A stretch of 64,000 nucleotides of DNA from Pseudomonas sp. PDNC002 (GTDB lineage Bacteria > Pseudomonadota > Gammaproteobacteria > Pseudomonadales > Pseudomonadaceae). Position 1 is the stretch's first letter; each line of letters opens with the position of its first letter. The stretch is from contig NZ_CP070356.1 of the NCBI RefSeq assembly GCF_016919445.1, positions 3,488,001 through 3,552,000 of the forward strand, in the 5' to 3' direction. The translations under genes and the position numbers were made by a program. Positions 52,881 to 61,824 of this stretch are shown here, in pieces. Below the pieces are notes generated by a model that searched no databases, had not been told where the DNA came from, and saw only the letters and a program-made list of their open reading frames with translations.

Positions 52881-53753
52881 ATGTCCAGTTTTCGCGGTAT
52901 CTGGGTGGCGCTGGCCACTCCCTTCCGTTCCGGGGAAATCGATTTCGCCGCGCTGCAAGGCCTGGTGAGCAAGCTGCTGGAAGATGGCGTCGCCGGATTC
53001 GTGGTCTGCGGCACCACCGGCGAGGCGGCTGCATTGAGCCATGACGAGCAGCTCGCGGTGCTCGACGCCGTGCTCCAATGGGTGCCGCCACGGCAGGTGA
53101 TCATGGGCCTGGCCGGCAACAACCTGCGCGAGCTGCTGGCCTTCCAGCAGGATGTCCAGCGTCGCCCGCTGGCCGGTGTGCTGGTGCCCGCGCCGTACTA
53201 CATCCGTCCTTCGCAGCAAGGCCTGGAAGCGTTCTTCCAGACGGTGGCGGATGCGTCCAGCGTGCCGCTGGTGCTCTACGACATTCCCTACCGCACCGGC
53301 GTGCGCATCGAGCGCGAGACCCTGCGGCGCATCGTCCGTCACCCGAACATCGCGGCGATCAAGGATTGCGGCGGCGATGTGGAAACCACCCTGGCGCTGA
53401 TCGCCGATGGCACCGTCGAAGTGCTCACCGGCGAGGACCTGCAGATTTTCGCCAACCTCTGCCTGGGCGGCGCCGGGGCGATCTCCGCCTCGGCCCATGT
53501 GCGCGCCGATCTCTACGTGCGGATGCAGCGGGAAATGGAGGCCAATGACGTCAACGCGGCGCGACGTACCTTCCAGCGTCTGCTGCCGTGGATGCAGGCG
53601 GCCTTCGCCGAACCGAATCCGGCGGCGGTGAAAGGCGCGCTGGCAGTGCAGGGATTGATCGCCAACGAGCTGCGCGAGCCGATGCAGGCGTGTTCGGCGG
53701 CTACCCTGGAGCGCCTGCACAAGGTGCTTGCCGACCTGGAGGCGTGCGACTAG
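52881..53753 (+). CDS. dapA: 4-hydroxy-tetrahydrodipicolinate synthase (DapA)
   Basis: A 290-residue member of the DHDPS/NAL TIM-barrel family. The residues of true DapA are present at the Escherichia coli numbering: Tyr133 (LYDIPYRTG), Arg138, Lys161 (IAAIKDCGG, the Schiff-base lysine), and the CGTTGEA Thr pair at 45-46. It condenses pyruvate with aspartate semialdehyde for lysine and diaminopimelate. AAGGAG is 7-12 nt before the ATG. Pseudomonas often carries several dapA paralogues, and this one stands alone, so a paralogue with another aldehyde cannot be ruled out. Confidence 0.83.
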   Translation: MSSFRGIWVALATPFRSGEIDFAALQGLVSKLLEDGVAGFVVCGTTGEAAALSHDEQLAVLDAVLQWVPPRQVIMGLAGNNLRELLAFQQDVQRRPLAGVLVPAPYYIRPSQQGLEAFFQTVADASSVPLVLYDIPYRTGVRIERETLRRIVRHPNIAAIKDCGGDVETTLALIADGTVEVLTGEDLQIFANLCLGGAGAISASAHVRADLYVRMQREMEANDVNAARRTFQRLLPWMQAAFAEPNPAAVKGALAVQGLIANELREPMQACSAATLERLHKVLADLEACD

Positions 53754-53824
53754 GCGTCGCCTCGGGTCGTGGATGGCGCAGGATGGTTTAGGATCACGCC
53801 GACACGACCCGCCAGGAGGCAACC

Positions 53825-54178
53825 ATGGGTATTCGCGGAAACGATCGGCAGATCGACAACATCGAGTTCAACGTCGGCGATATCGAACGCAGCAAGGCCT
53901 TTTATGGCAGCGCCTTCGGCTGGACCTTCACCGACTACGGCCCGACCTACACGGAGTTCAGCGATGGCCGCCTCAGCGGCGGCTTCACCACCGGTGAGCC
54001 GGTCCGCCCCGGCGGCCCGCTGGTGATCCTCTATGCCGAGAACCTGGAGCAGGTCCAGGCCCGGCTGGCAGCGCTTGGCGCCACGATCAGCCGCGCCACC
54101 TTCGCGTTCCCCGGCGGCCGGCGCTTCCATTTCATCGATCCGGATGGCTACGAGCTGGCGGTGTGGTCGGCGGATTGA
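53825..54178 (+). CDS. VOC-superfamily (glyoxalase/bleomycin-resistance) protein
   Basis: A 117-residue single VOC domain: IDNIEFNVGDIERSKAFYGS, GWTFTDYGPTY, and the final RRFHFIDPDGYELAVWSA. The 'N-I-x-F-x-V-x-D-i-x-r-s-k-a-F-Y' start is the family hallmark. Metal ligands of glyoxalase I are not all evident, so no activity is assigned. AGGAGG precedes the ATG. Its 3' end overlaps the convergent LysR gene by 31 bp. Confidence 0.78.
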   Translation: MGIRGNDRQIDNIEFNVGDIERSKAFYGSAFGWTFTDYGPTYTEFSDGRLSGGFTTGEPVRPGGPLVILYAENLEQVQARLAALGATISRATFAFPGGRRFHFIDPDGYELAVWSAD

Positions 54179-55050
54179 TCCCGATGCTGGGCGCGCACCT
54201 GTTCGAGGTAGCGCCGCACCACCGGTGATTTCTCGAAGCGCCGGTGCAGCAGCGACAACCAGGAGCGCGGCGCGCAGTCGGCGATAGGGCGATAGTTCAC
54301 CTGCGGCAGTTGTACCCGGCGCACCACCGACGCTGGGACGATGGCGATGCCGCGGCCGAGCGAGACCAGCGCGATCACCGCTACCAGGCTGCCCGGTTGC
54401 TGGCCGAGGCGGGGGGAGAAGCCGCCGGCGCTGGCGACCTCCAGCGTGCCGGATATCTGCTCCGGGAGAATGAAGGTTTCATCGGCCAGGCGTACCGCGC
54501 GAATCTCCGCCAGTTCGTTGAGGCGCGAGGCGGCGGGCAGGGCGAGGACGAAGCCTTCTTCCTGCAGCGCAATGGCGTCCAGCTCCTCCGGCAGGTTCAT
54601 GGGCGAGCGCACATAAGCGAGGTCGAGTACGCCGTCGCGGACTTGAGCCGGCAACTGCGCCATGGGGACTTCGCGGGCGTCCAGCTCCACCACCGGCAAG
54701 GCCTGGGTGAAATTGGCGACGTGCTGCTGCAGCACGCCGGAATAGGCGGCCGAAGCGACGTAACCCAGGCGCAGGCGCCCGGTCTCGCCGCGCCCGGCAC
54801 GCTGGGCGCCGAGTTGTGCGGCATCGAACTGGCGCACGGCGAGCTCGGCTTCGGCGAGCAGGGCCTCGCCTGCCGCGGTCAGACGCACCTCGCGCTGGCT
54901 GCGCTGGAACAGCAGCACGCCCAGCTCCTTCTCCATGTCCTGGATCTGCCGGCTGAGCGTTGGCGGGGCGATGCCCAGCTGCTCCGCCGCGCGGGTGAAA
55001 TGGCCGTGGCGGGCGACGCTGAGGAAGTAGCGGAAATGACGGATTTCCAT
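54148..55050 (-). CDS. LysR-family regulator beside an MFS exporter
   Basis: A 300-residue LysR-type regulator. It begins MEIRHFRYFLSVARHGHFTR and AAEQLGIAPPTLSRQIQDME, the DNA-binding helix-turn-helix. The effector domain follows. The start at 55050 was taken instead of the upstream ATG at 55095, since MEIRHFRYF is the family opening. It is divergent from the MFS exporter (142 bp apart), the usual arrangement for a regulator and its transport target. Confidence 0.88.
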   Translation of the reverse strand: MEIRHFRYFLSVARHGHFTRAAEQLGIAPPTLSRQIQDMEKELGVLLFQRSQREVRLTAAGEALLAEAELAVRQFDAAQLGAQRAGRGETGRLRLGYVASAAYSGVLQQHVANFTQALPVVELDAREVPMAQLPAQVRDGVLDLAYVRSPMNLPEELDAIALQEEGFVLALPAASRLNELAEIRAVRLADETFILPEQISGTLEVASAGGFSPRLGQQPGSLVAVIALVSLGRGIAIVPASVVRRVQLPQVNYRPIADCAPRSWLSLLHRRFEKSPVVRRYLEQVRAQHRDQSADHTASS

Positions 55051-55191
55051 GTTCGTTAGTCGCAGGCTAATGACGGAGGTCGCCGTGGCTAACAAGCCCG
55101 GCGCGCGTGGGCGTTACCGTGGAGGCAACACTACAAGGCCGGCGCGGCCAGGGCAAAACCTGGTGCGTGGGTCACTGCTGGAAGCCTTGCC

Positions 55192-56748
55192 ATGTCCGAC
55201 CGAGCCATGCCCGACCGTCCCTCCGCACGCTTCACCCTGCTGACCGCCTCGGCGGTGTGCGCGCTGATCATCCTCGACACCAATATCGTCGCCGTCTCGC
55301 TGCCGAGCATCGCCCGCGACCTGTCCGGCTCCTTCGCCGACATCGAGTGGGTGGTCAGCGCCTACCTGCTGGCCTTCGCCGCCTGCCTGCTACCCGCTGG
55401 CAGCCTGGCCGATCGCTTCGGCCGGCGGCGCATGCTGCTGCTCGGGCTGGTGCTGTTCGGCGCGGCCTCGCTGGCCTGCGGGGCGGCGCCGAGTCTGTTG
55501 TTCCTCGATATCGCCCGCGCCGCCAAGGGCGTCGGCGCGGCCCTGCTGCTGACGTCGGCGCTGGCCGCCATCGGCCACCGTTTCCACGAGCCCGAAGAGC
55601 GCCTGCGCGCCTGGGCCTTCTGGGGCGCGTGCATGGGCGCCACCATCACCTTCGCGCCGCTGCTGGGCGGGGTGATCTCCGCCACGCTCGGCTGGCGCTG
55701 GATCTTCTACCTGAACCTGCCGCTGGTGGCGCTGCTCGGGAGCATGGCGCTGCGCAGCATCGAGGAGTCCCGCGACAGCGCCGCCGCGCGCCTCGACCCG
55801 CTGGGTAGCCTTACCTTCGCCGGTGGCCTGGGTTACCTGATCTGGGCGTTGATCGACGCCAATCGCGTCGGTTGGGACAGCCCACCGACCCTGGCGCGCC
55901 TGCTGCTCAGCGCTCTGTTGCTGGGACTGTTCGTGCTGGTGGAACGCAGCCAGACGCGGCCGATGATCGATCTGCGGCTGATGCGCAGCGGTCGCTTCAT
56001 CGGCGCCTTGCTCGGCATGTTCGCCTACGCCGCCTGCGCCCAGGTGATGATGACGCTGCTGCCGCTGTACCTGCAGAACGGCCTGCAACTCTCGGCCGTC
56101 GCGGCCGGTGCTGGGATGCTGCCTTTCGCCGTGGCCATGTTGCTGACCCCGCGCCTGGGTATGCGTCTGAGCGGCCGTTTCAGTTCGGCGCAGGTATTCG
56201 CTCTCGGGCTGGTGCTGGTCGGCGCGGGCAACCTGCTCTGTGCGCTGGCGGCCGGGCAGGGCGGCTACCCGGCCTTCGCCCTGGCCAGCCTGGTGCTGGG
56301 CGCCGGGGCGGGGCTGCTCAACGGCGATACGCAGAAGAACATCATGGCCTGCGTCCCCCGCGACCGCACCGGCATGGCCTCGGGCCTGAGCACCACCACG
56401 CGCTTCGCCGCCATCGTGCTGGCCATCGGCATTCTCGGTGGCGTGCTGTCCGCCCGTAGCAGCCAGTTGCTGCGCGATAGCCTCGCGACCCTGGCGCCCG
56501 CGCAACTGGACAAGGCGTCGGAGATGGCCACCCGTGCCGCCGCTGGCGATATCGCCGCGGCCCTGTCGGTGCTCGATCCGGGGCTGCGCGATGCCCTGGC
56601 GCCGGTGCTGCGTCAGGCCTTCATCGGCGGCTTCGAAGCCGTGTTGTTGGCAGCCGGGATCGCGGCCCTGCTGTTTGCCATGCTGGTCGGCGCCCTGCTG
56701 GGTAGGCCTTTGCCCGAGCATGCTCCCGCGCCAACGGCGGCGTCTTGA
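55192..56748 (+). CDS. MFS drug exporter, DHA2 (14-helix) type
   Basis: A 518-residue multidrug transporter of the EmrB/QacA group. It has 14 predicted membrane segments. The motif-A loop is AGSLADRFGRRRMLLLG (~69-85), motif C is GATITFAPLLGGVIS, and the N-terminal SAVCALIILDTNIVAVSLPSI carries the membrane-embedded Asp. A long periplasmic loop lies before the last helix. It is divergent from a LysR regulator that probably controls it. No membrane-fusion partner is nearby, so it probably acts alone. Confidence 0.87.
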   Translation: MSDRAMPDRPSARFTLLTASAVCALIILDTNIVAVSLPSIARDLSGSFADIEWVVSAYLLAFAACLLPAGSLADRFGRRRMLLLGLVLFGAASLACGAAPSLLFLDIARAAKGVGAALLLTSALAAIGHRFHEPEERLRAWAFWGACMGATITFAPLLGGVISATLGWRWIFYLNLPLVALLGSMALRSIEESRDSAAARLDPLGSLTFAGGLGYLIWALIDANRVGWDSPPTLARLLLSALLLGLFVLVERSQTRPMIDLRLMRSGRFIGALLGMFAYAACAQVMMTLLPLYLQNGLQLSAVAAGAGMLPFAVAMLLTPRLGMRLSGRFSSAQVFALGLVLVGAGNLLCALAAGQGGYPAFALASLVLGAGAGLLNGDTQKNIMACVPRDRTGMASGLSTTTRFAAIVLAIGILGGVLSARSSQLLRDSLATLAPAQLDKASEMATRAAAGDIAAALSVLDPGLRDALAPVLRQAFIGGFEAVLLAAGIAALLFAMLVGALLGRPLPEHAPAPTAAS

Positions 56749-56902
56749 AACGGCCGTTTGTCCGTTGCCCGCCTCCGGGGCAGTGGTAGTCGGAACCCAC
56801 GCTCGCCGCGCCAGGTCAGCAATCAGGGGAGTGCGCATTCCGCGCCAGCCCGGAGCCGTTCAGAGACGATCAGGCCAGGCACTGGCCGAGGGGATTTCCG
56901 CA

Positions 56903-57157
56903 ATGCAGCAGACAGCCGCGCCGGCGTTCATGGCGCCCAGTGAATACAAAACTTCCGCAGGGATTTCCGTGCTGATGTCGCCGCGTTACATCTGTCCCGG
57001 CAAAGTGGCCGAGGTGGTACTTTCCCTCGCCGGAGTACCGGCCAGTGTGTCGCCGCTGGACGTCGTGATCGGCCCCTGGGACTCCGACGAGGCCGCGGTC
57101 GAAGCGTCCCACGATGCGGCGGAACGCTGGGTCGAGCGGCTCGACAGCGGCGCCTGA
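56903..57157 (+). CDS. Small hypothetical protein
   Basis: An 84-residue protein, MQQTAAPAFMAPSEYKTSAG, with a following PGKVAEVVLSLAGVPASVSP and an acidic C-terminal helix (SDEAAVEASHDAAERWVERL). A GAGGGG lies about 9 nt before the ATG. No signal peptide or membrane helix. I do not recognise a family. Its closeness to the end of the MFS gene (about 155 nt) could mean readthrough. Confidence 0.5.
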   Translation: MQQTAAPAFMAPSEYKTSAGISVLMSPRYICPGKVAEVVLSLAGVPASVSPLDVVIGPWDSDEAAVEASHDAAERWVERLDSGA

Positions 57158-57186
57158 GGCAGCGCCTTCGGCACCCGGCGTGATAC

Positions 57187-57768
57187 TCAGCGGTAACGCT
57201 GGCGGTCGGCCTCGCTGATCGGCCGGATGACCCGCGCCGGGTTGCCGGCCGCCAGCACGCCTGCGGGGATGTCGCGCACTACCACGGCACCGGCGCCGAT
57301 CACACTGTTCGCGCCGATGCTCACACCCGGAAGGATATTCACCCCCGCACCGATCCAGACGTTGTCGCCGATGCTGACCGGGTGGGCGTACTCCAGCCCC
57401 TGGTTGCGTCGCTCGGCGTCCAGCGGATGGCCGGCGGTGTAGATGCCGACGTTGGGGGCGATGAACACGTCGTTACCGATGCGTACCTTCGCGCCATCGA
57501 GGATCACCAGGTTGACGTTGGCGTAGAAACGTTCGCCGATTTCGATGTTGAAGCCATAGTCGCAATGCAGCGGACCTTCGATCACGAAACCGTCGCCAAG
57601 CCGCGCGAACAGTCCCCTGAGGATCGCTTCGCGTCGTTCCCGGTCGTCCGGATGGCTGTGGTTGAACTCGAAGAGTTTCGCCTTGGCCTCGGCGCGTTGG
57701 CGCAGCACCTGCGGGTCGTGGTTGGCGTCGTAGAGCAGGCCGGCGGCGGCCTTTTCCAGCTCGTTCAT
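57187..57768 (-). CDS. maa: Sugar O-acetyltransferase (Maa/LacA type)
   Basis: A 193-residue left-handed beta-helix acetyltransferase. It begins with a Maa-type helical cap (YDANHDPQVLRQRAEAKAKLFEFNHSHP) and has GHPLDAERRNQGLEYAHPV (active-site His in the GHPL turn), then hexapeptide repeats DNVWIGAGVNILPGVSIGAN. It transfers acetyl from acetyl-CoA to sugars such as maltose or galactosides. Start at 57768. It is divergent from the RpiR cluster and shares that intergenic region. Confidence 0.83.
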   Translation of the reverse strand: MNELEKAAAGLLYDANHDPQVLRQRAEAKAKLFEFNHSHPDDRERREAILRGLFARLGDGFVIEGPLHCDYGFNIEIGERFYANVNLVILDGAKVRIGNDVFIAPNVGIYTAGHPLDAERRNQGLEYAHPVSIGDNVWIGAGVNILPGVSIGANSVIGAGAVVVRDIPAGVLAAGNPARVIRPISEADRQRYR

Positions 57769-57886
57769 CAAGGTTGATTCCTGGCGGCGTTGAAGGCGTT
57801 CGACGCGCTCGCGAACGCCCCGGTTCCCTTTGCGAAAAATGCCATGCGGGGCTCTGCATCGGGAGGTCGATGCGGGGTGCTTGAGG

Positions 57887-57906
57887 TTTGTAGTGAATGC
57901 TACAAA
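57887..57906. promoter_or_regulatory. Inverted repeats before the RpiR gene
   Basis: TTTGTAG-tgaatg-CTACAAA (57887-57906) is a perfect 7-bp dyad. A second dyad, TGTTGT-c-ACAACA, is at 57945-57957, just before the RpiR ribosome site AAGAGG. Both sit in an AT-rich run (57900-57945). They could be RpiR operators for the cluster. Confidence 0.55.
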
Positions 57907-57969
57907 AAATACGTATTGAAAGTTTCTGAAGCACATTATACAAATGTTGTCACAACAAGAGGCGCACGC

Positions 57970-58827
57970 ATGCTCACACTCAAAGATCGCCTGAACACCC
58001 CTGAAGTCGAGCTCACCAAGGCCGAGCGCAAAGTCCTGCGCGCCTTGCTCGACGACTACCCGCGCAGCGGCCTCGGGCCGATGTCGCGCCTCGCGCGCCA
58101 GGCCGGCGTCAGCGATCCGAGCATCCTGCGGCTGGTGAAGAAGCTCGGCTTCAGCGGCTACAGCGACTTCCAGAACGCGCTGATGGCCGAGGTGGATGAC
58201 CGCCTGCGTTCGCCGCGCACCCTGCTCGCCGGGCGCCGCGAAGGCATGAGCCGCGACGACGTCTGGTCCAATTATCTGAGTGACGCCAGCGAAGGCATCC
58301 AGCGCACCCTGGCCCTCACCCAGGCCGACGACGTGCGCCTGCTCGGTGACTGGCTGCTCGATCCCAAGCTGCGCGTCCTCTGCCACGGCGGGCGCTTCAG
58401 CCGCTTCGTCGCCGGCTACCTGGTGGCGCACCTGCGCATGCTGCGCAGCGGCTGCCTGCTGCTGGACGATGGCGCCGCGCTGCCCGACCAGTTGGGCGAC
58501 ATCGACCGCCAGACGCTGGTGGTGGTGTTCGACTACCGCCGCTACCAGGCCCAGGCGCTGGGCGTGACCCGCGCGGCCAAGGCCCGTGGCGCACGCGTGG
58601 TGCTGTTCACCGATATCTACGACTCGCCGCTGCGCGAGTTCGCCGACCTGATCATCAGCGCCCCGGTGGAATCCCCGTCGCCCTTCGACACCCTGGTGCC
58701 GACCATGGCCCAGGTCGAAGCGCTGATCGCCAGCCTGGTAGCGCGCATGGACGGCCAGCTCGACGAACGCCTGGAAGGCATCGACCACCTGAGAGCTGCC
58801 TTCGGCAGCCACATCCTTGAGGAATGA
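57970..58827 (+). CDS. RpiR/MurR-family regulator
   Basis: A 285-residue regulator: an N-terminal helix-turn-helix (ARQAGVSDPSILRLVKKLGF, ~45-64) and a C-terminal SIS domain of the sugar-phosphate isomerase fold (LRVLCHGGRFSRFVAGYLVA, LVVVFDYRRYQAQALGVTRA). ATG 57970 has AAGAGG 9 nt ahead; the frame is open to 57790 without family features. It overlaps the following hydrolase by 4 nt, so it is the first gene of the cluster and probably controls it through the dyads upstream. Confidence 0.85.
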   Translation: MLTLKDRLNTPEVELTKAERKVLRALLDDYPRSGLGPMSRLARQAGVSDPSILRLVKKLGFSGYSDFQNALMAEVDDRLRSPRTLLAGRREGMSRDDVWSNYLSDASEGIQRTLALTQADDVRLLGDWLLDPKLRVLCHGGRFSRFVAGYLVAHLRMLRSGCLLLDDGAALPDQLGDIDRQTLVVVFDYRRYQAQALGVTRAAKARGARVVLFTDIYDSPLREFADLIISAPVESPSPFDTLVPTMAQVEALIASLVARMDGQLDERLEGIDHLRAAFGSHILEE

Positions 58828-59471
58828 CCGTGTTCAGCTTGCCCCACCACTCGCCCCGTGACCTGCCGTTCACCCCCGGCCAGACCGCCATCCTGTTCGT
58901 CGACATGCAGAACGCCTGGGTCATTCCCGGCCGCGATGCCCATGTCGACCCGCAGACGCACCGCTACTTCTACGAGCGCGTCGAGGCGAGCGTGATACCC
59001 AACCAGCAGCGCCTGCTGGCGGCCATGCGCGAGGTGGGCGGGGAAGTGCTGCACACTATTATCGAAAGCCTCACCGCCGATGGCCGTGATCGTTCGCTGG
59101 ACCACAAGCTCTCCGACATGCACCTGCCCAAGGGTAGCCCGGACGCCCAGGTCATCGATGCCCTGGCGCCGCGGGAAAACGAGATCGTCCTGCCTAAAAC
59201 GTCCTCGGGCGTCTTCAACTCCACCGCCATCGACTACGTGCTGCGCAACCTCAACACCCGCCACCTGATCATCTGCGGCGTGGTCACCGACCAGTGCGTG
59301 GACATGGCCGTGCGCGACGCCGCCGACCGTGGCTACCTCGTCACCCTGGTGGAAGACGCCTGCGCCACCCACACCGCCGAACGCCACCAGGCCTGCCTGG
59401 AAGCGATCAAGGGTTACTGCTGGATCGCCGACATCGACAGCGTGCTGGCCCGCATCGCCGCGCTGGCCTGA
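58824..59471 (+). CDS. Isochorismatase-like cysteine hydrolase
   Basis: A 215-residue alpha/beta hydrolase with the cysteine-hydrolase triad: Asp27 (AILFVDMQNAW), Lys125 (IVLPKTSSGVF) and Cys158 (VVTDQCVDMAVRDA). Members include nicotinamidase, biuret hydrolase, ureidoacrylate and N-carbamoylsarcosine amidohydrolases, so it most likely splits an amide, ureide or carbamoyl group. It overlaps the RpiR stop by 4 nt and precedes the glutamine-synthetase-like gene by 15 nt. Confidence 0.82.
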   Translation: MTVFSLPHHSPRDLPFTPGQTAILFVDMQNAWVIPGRDAHVDPQTHRYFYERVEASVIPNQQRLLAAMREVGGEVLHTIIESLTADGRDRSLDHKLSDMHLPKGSPDAQVIDALAPRENEIVLPKTSSGVFNSTAIDYVLRNLNTRHLIICGVVTDQCVDMAVRDAADRGYLVTLVEDACATHTAERHQACLEAIKGYCWIADIDSVLARIAALA

Positions 59472-59486
59472 GGCCGGGAGAACGCC

Positions 59487-60827
59487 ATGAGTCAGAACAA
59501 TAACAATCCCGCTCCGATGCGCCTGACCAGCTTCGTCACCACCGACCTCTGCGGCATCACCCGCGGCCGCTCGCTTCCCGAGTCGGAAGTCGCCGAGCAA
59601 CTGGCCACCGGCTGCGGCTGGGTGCCCGCCAACAGCGCGCTGACGCCGCAGGACATCATTGCCGACGACAACCCCTGGGGCAGCCATGGCGACCTGCGCC
59701 TGCTGCCCGACCCGAGCAGCCGGGTGCGCCTGGAAAACGGCCCCGATTCCCAGGCCGCGCCGCTGGATTACCTGCACGGCGACCTGGTGACCACCACCGG
59801 CGCGCCCTGGCCGGTCTGCCCTCGCACCCTGTTGCGCGAAGAAATCGCCCGTTACCGCGAGCTGGACCTGCAGGTCACCGCCGCCTTCGAACACGAATTC
59901 AACCTGCTCGGCCTGCCCGATGAGCATGCTGCCGCCTTCTCCCTGCAGGCGCAGCGGCAGACCGGAAACTTCGGCGGTTGGCTGATGAGCGCGCTGGAGC
60001 AGATCGGCGCCGAGCCGGAAATGTTCCTGCCCGAGTACGGCCGCAACCAGTACGAAGTCACCTGCCGGCCGACCCAGGGCGTTGCTGCTGCGGACCGCGC
60101 GGTGAACGTCCGCGAAGTCACCCGTGAGATCGCCCGCCAGTTCGGCTGGCGCAGCAGCTTCACGCCGCTGCTGGCGCCCGGCGCCGTGACCAACGGCGTA
60201 CACCTGCACCTGAGCCTGCAACGCCTGGATGGCACTCCGGTGTTCTACGACGAGGCCGCGCCGACCAACCTGTCCAAGCTCGCCGAGCACTGGGCCGCCG
60301 GCGTATTGCGCCACCTGCCGGCACTGTGCGCGTTGACCGCGCCGACGGCGGTGTCCTACCTGCGGCTGAAACCGCACCACTGGAGTGCCGCCTACGCCTG
60401 CCTCGGCCTGCGCAACCGCGAAGCGGCGCTGCGCATCTGCCCGGTGGTGGAGATCGGCGGCAAGCCCAAGGCCCGCCAGTTCAACCTGGAATTCCGCCCC
60501 ATGGACGCCACCGCCAGCCCGCACCTGGCCATGGCCGCGGTGCTGATCGCCGGGCGACTGGGCATGCAGCAGGAGCTGCCGCTGTCGGCGGTCACCGATG
60601 TCGACCCGCATAGCCTCAGCGATGCCCAGCGCGAGGAACTGGGCATCAAGTCCCTGCCCGGTTCGCTGGAGGAGGCCCAGCGCCTGCTGCTGGCCGATAG
60701 CGAACTGTGCGCCCAGCTGCCGCCGGCCCTGCTGCAGACCTACGTCGCCATGAAGCGCCAGGAACTGGCCCTGACCCGCGAACTCAGCGAAGAACAACTC
60801 TGTGAATCCTATGCAAAGTTCTACTGA
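59487..60827 (+). CDS. Glutamine-synthetase-family gamma-glutamyl ligase
   Basis: A 446-residue glutamine-synthetase-fold ligase. Metal/ATP-site segments are TAAFEHEFNLLG, QYEVTCRPTQGV, GVHLHLSLQ and RQFNLEFRPMDATASPHLAM. The wording (no GAGCHTN segment with the adenylylation Tyr of GlnA-I; NGVHLHLSL instead) fits the PuuA/GlnA-like group, which glutamylates amines. ATP-dependent gamma-glutamylation of an amine or amide is therefore likely. It overlaps the following amidohydrolase gene by 17-26 nt depending on that start. Confidence 0.8.
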   Translation: MSQNNNNPAPMRLTSFVTTDLCGITRGRSLPESEVAEQLATGCGWVPANSALTPQDIIADDNPWGSHGDLRLLPDPSSRVRLENGPDSQAAPLDYLHGDLVTTTGAPWPVCPRTLLREEIARYRELDLQVTAAFEHEFNLLGLPDEHAAAFSLQAQRQTGNFGGWLMSALEQIGAEPEMFLPEYGRNQYEVTCRPTQGVAAADRAVNVREVTREIARQFGWRSSFTPLLAPGAVTNGVHLHLSLQRLDGTPVFYDEAAPTNLSKLAEHWAAGVLRHLPALCALTAPTAVSYLRLKPHHWSAAYACLGLRNREAALRICPVVEIGGKPKARQFNLEFRPMDATASPHLAMAAVLIAGRLGMQQELPLSAVTDVDPHSLSDAQREELGIKSLPGSLEEAQRLLLADSELCAQLPPALLQTYVAMKRQELALTRELSEEQLCESYAKFY

Positions 60828-61554
60828 ATCCGGCCTCTACCGGCGCCCGCCGTTCGAGATCGTCAACCCGCAGGGCAAGAGCCCGGTGCTGCTGGTCTGC
60901 GAACACGCCAGCCGCTACATCCCCGAGGAGCTGGCGCAACTGGGCCTGGACGACGCGGCGGCCGCCGAGCACATCGCCTGGGACATCGGCGCGCTGGAGC
61001 TGGCCCGCGAGCTGTCGGCGCGCCTGGACGCCACGCTGCTGGTGGCCAACTACTCGCGCCTGTTGATCGACCTCAACCGGCCGCTGTCCGCTCCGGATGC
61101 GATTCCCGAGCACAGCGAGATCTACCCGATTCCCGGCAACTGCAACCTGAGCGCAGCGGCCCGGCAGGAGAGGGTGGCGCGCCTGTTCGAGCCGTTCCAC
61201 CAACAACTGACCGCGCTGCTCGACGAGCGCCTGGTCGCTGGCCGGCCGACTCGTCTGGTGGGCGTGCACAGCTTCACCCCGAGCTATCGCGGCGAGCCTC
61301 GCCCGTGGGTCGCCGGGGTGCTCTACGCCAAGGCCGAAGCCTATGCCCAGCGCATGGTGGCGGGGCTGCGGGAGAGCGGCGAAGAGATCGGCGCCAACCA
61401 GCCCTATGTGATCGATCCGTTGGAGGACATGACCGTCCCGGTACATGGCGACGAACGCGGCGTGGACGCCGTGCTGATCGAAATCCGCAATGACGGACTG
61501 CGGACCCCGCAAGGGGTGGAAGCCTGGGCTGTACGCCTGGCTCCCTGGCTCTGA
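60811..61554 (+). CDS. N-formylglutamate amidohydrolase-family protein
   Basis: A 247-residue zinc-amidohydrolase-like protein of the N-formylglutamate amidohydrolase family. The motif VLLVCEHASRYIPEEL (~31-46, with Glu/His metal contacts), NRPLSAPDAIPEHSEIY and VGVHSFTPSYRG (His contact) are visible. In histidine degradation this family (HutG) deformylates N-formylglutamate, but no other hut gene is near, so it may act on another N-acyl amino acid made in this cluster. GTG 60802 is an alternative start; ATG 60811 is used. Confidence 0.75.
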   Translation: MQSSTESGLYRRPPFEIVNPQGKSPVLLVCEHASRYIPEELAQLGLDDAAAAEHIAWDIGALELARELSARLDATLLVANYSRLLIDLNRPLSAPDAIPEHSEIYPIPGNCNLSAAARQERVARLFEPFHQQLTALLDERLVAGRPTRLVGVHSFTPSYRGEPRPWVAGVLYAKAEAYAQRMVAGLRESGEEIGANQPYVIDPLEDMTVPVHGDERGVDAVLIEIRNDGLRTPQGVEAWAVRLAPWL

Positions 61555-61694
61555 GAGCCTGTTTACGACCTGCTGCGCGTCGGCCGTAGGGCGTTGAAAA
61601 GCGCCCTCAGATGCTCATTTACGGCTCGTGAACTCCGCTCTTCGGGCGCTTTTCGCCTACTACGGCTCTAGCTCGCGAGGTCGTAAGCAGGCTC
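61555..61694. repeat. Structured interspersed repeat, copy B, with terminal inverted repeats
   Basis: The terminal arms GAGCCTGTTTACGACCT (61555-61571) and AGGTCGTAAGCAGGCTC (61678-61694) have one mismatch in 17. Inside are GAAAAGCGCCC (61596-61606) and GGGCGCTTTTC (61644-61654), and a small hairpin TTTACG-gct-CGTGAA (61618-61632). ATGCTCATT and ACTCCGCT landmarks match the copy at 17701. It begins immediately after the amidohydrolase stop and is the size of a MITE. The remaining 130 bp to the permease gene show no gene. Confidence 0.75.
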
Positions 61695-61824
61695 TGAGGA
61701 CCCAAGCCCGACCGGCCATTTGATGGTGAGCGTGCTGCAGCGGCCGGGCAGGTTCTGAAAACAACAACAATTCAGCGCATGAGCGCCGAACCCTTACAGC
61801 TGCCGTTCCCAGAGGAAGTGCCCC

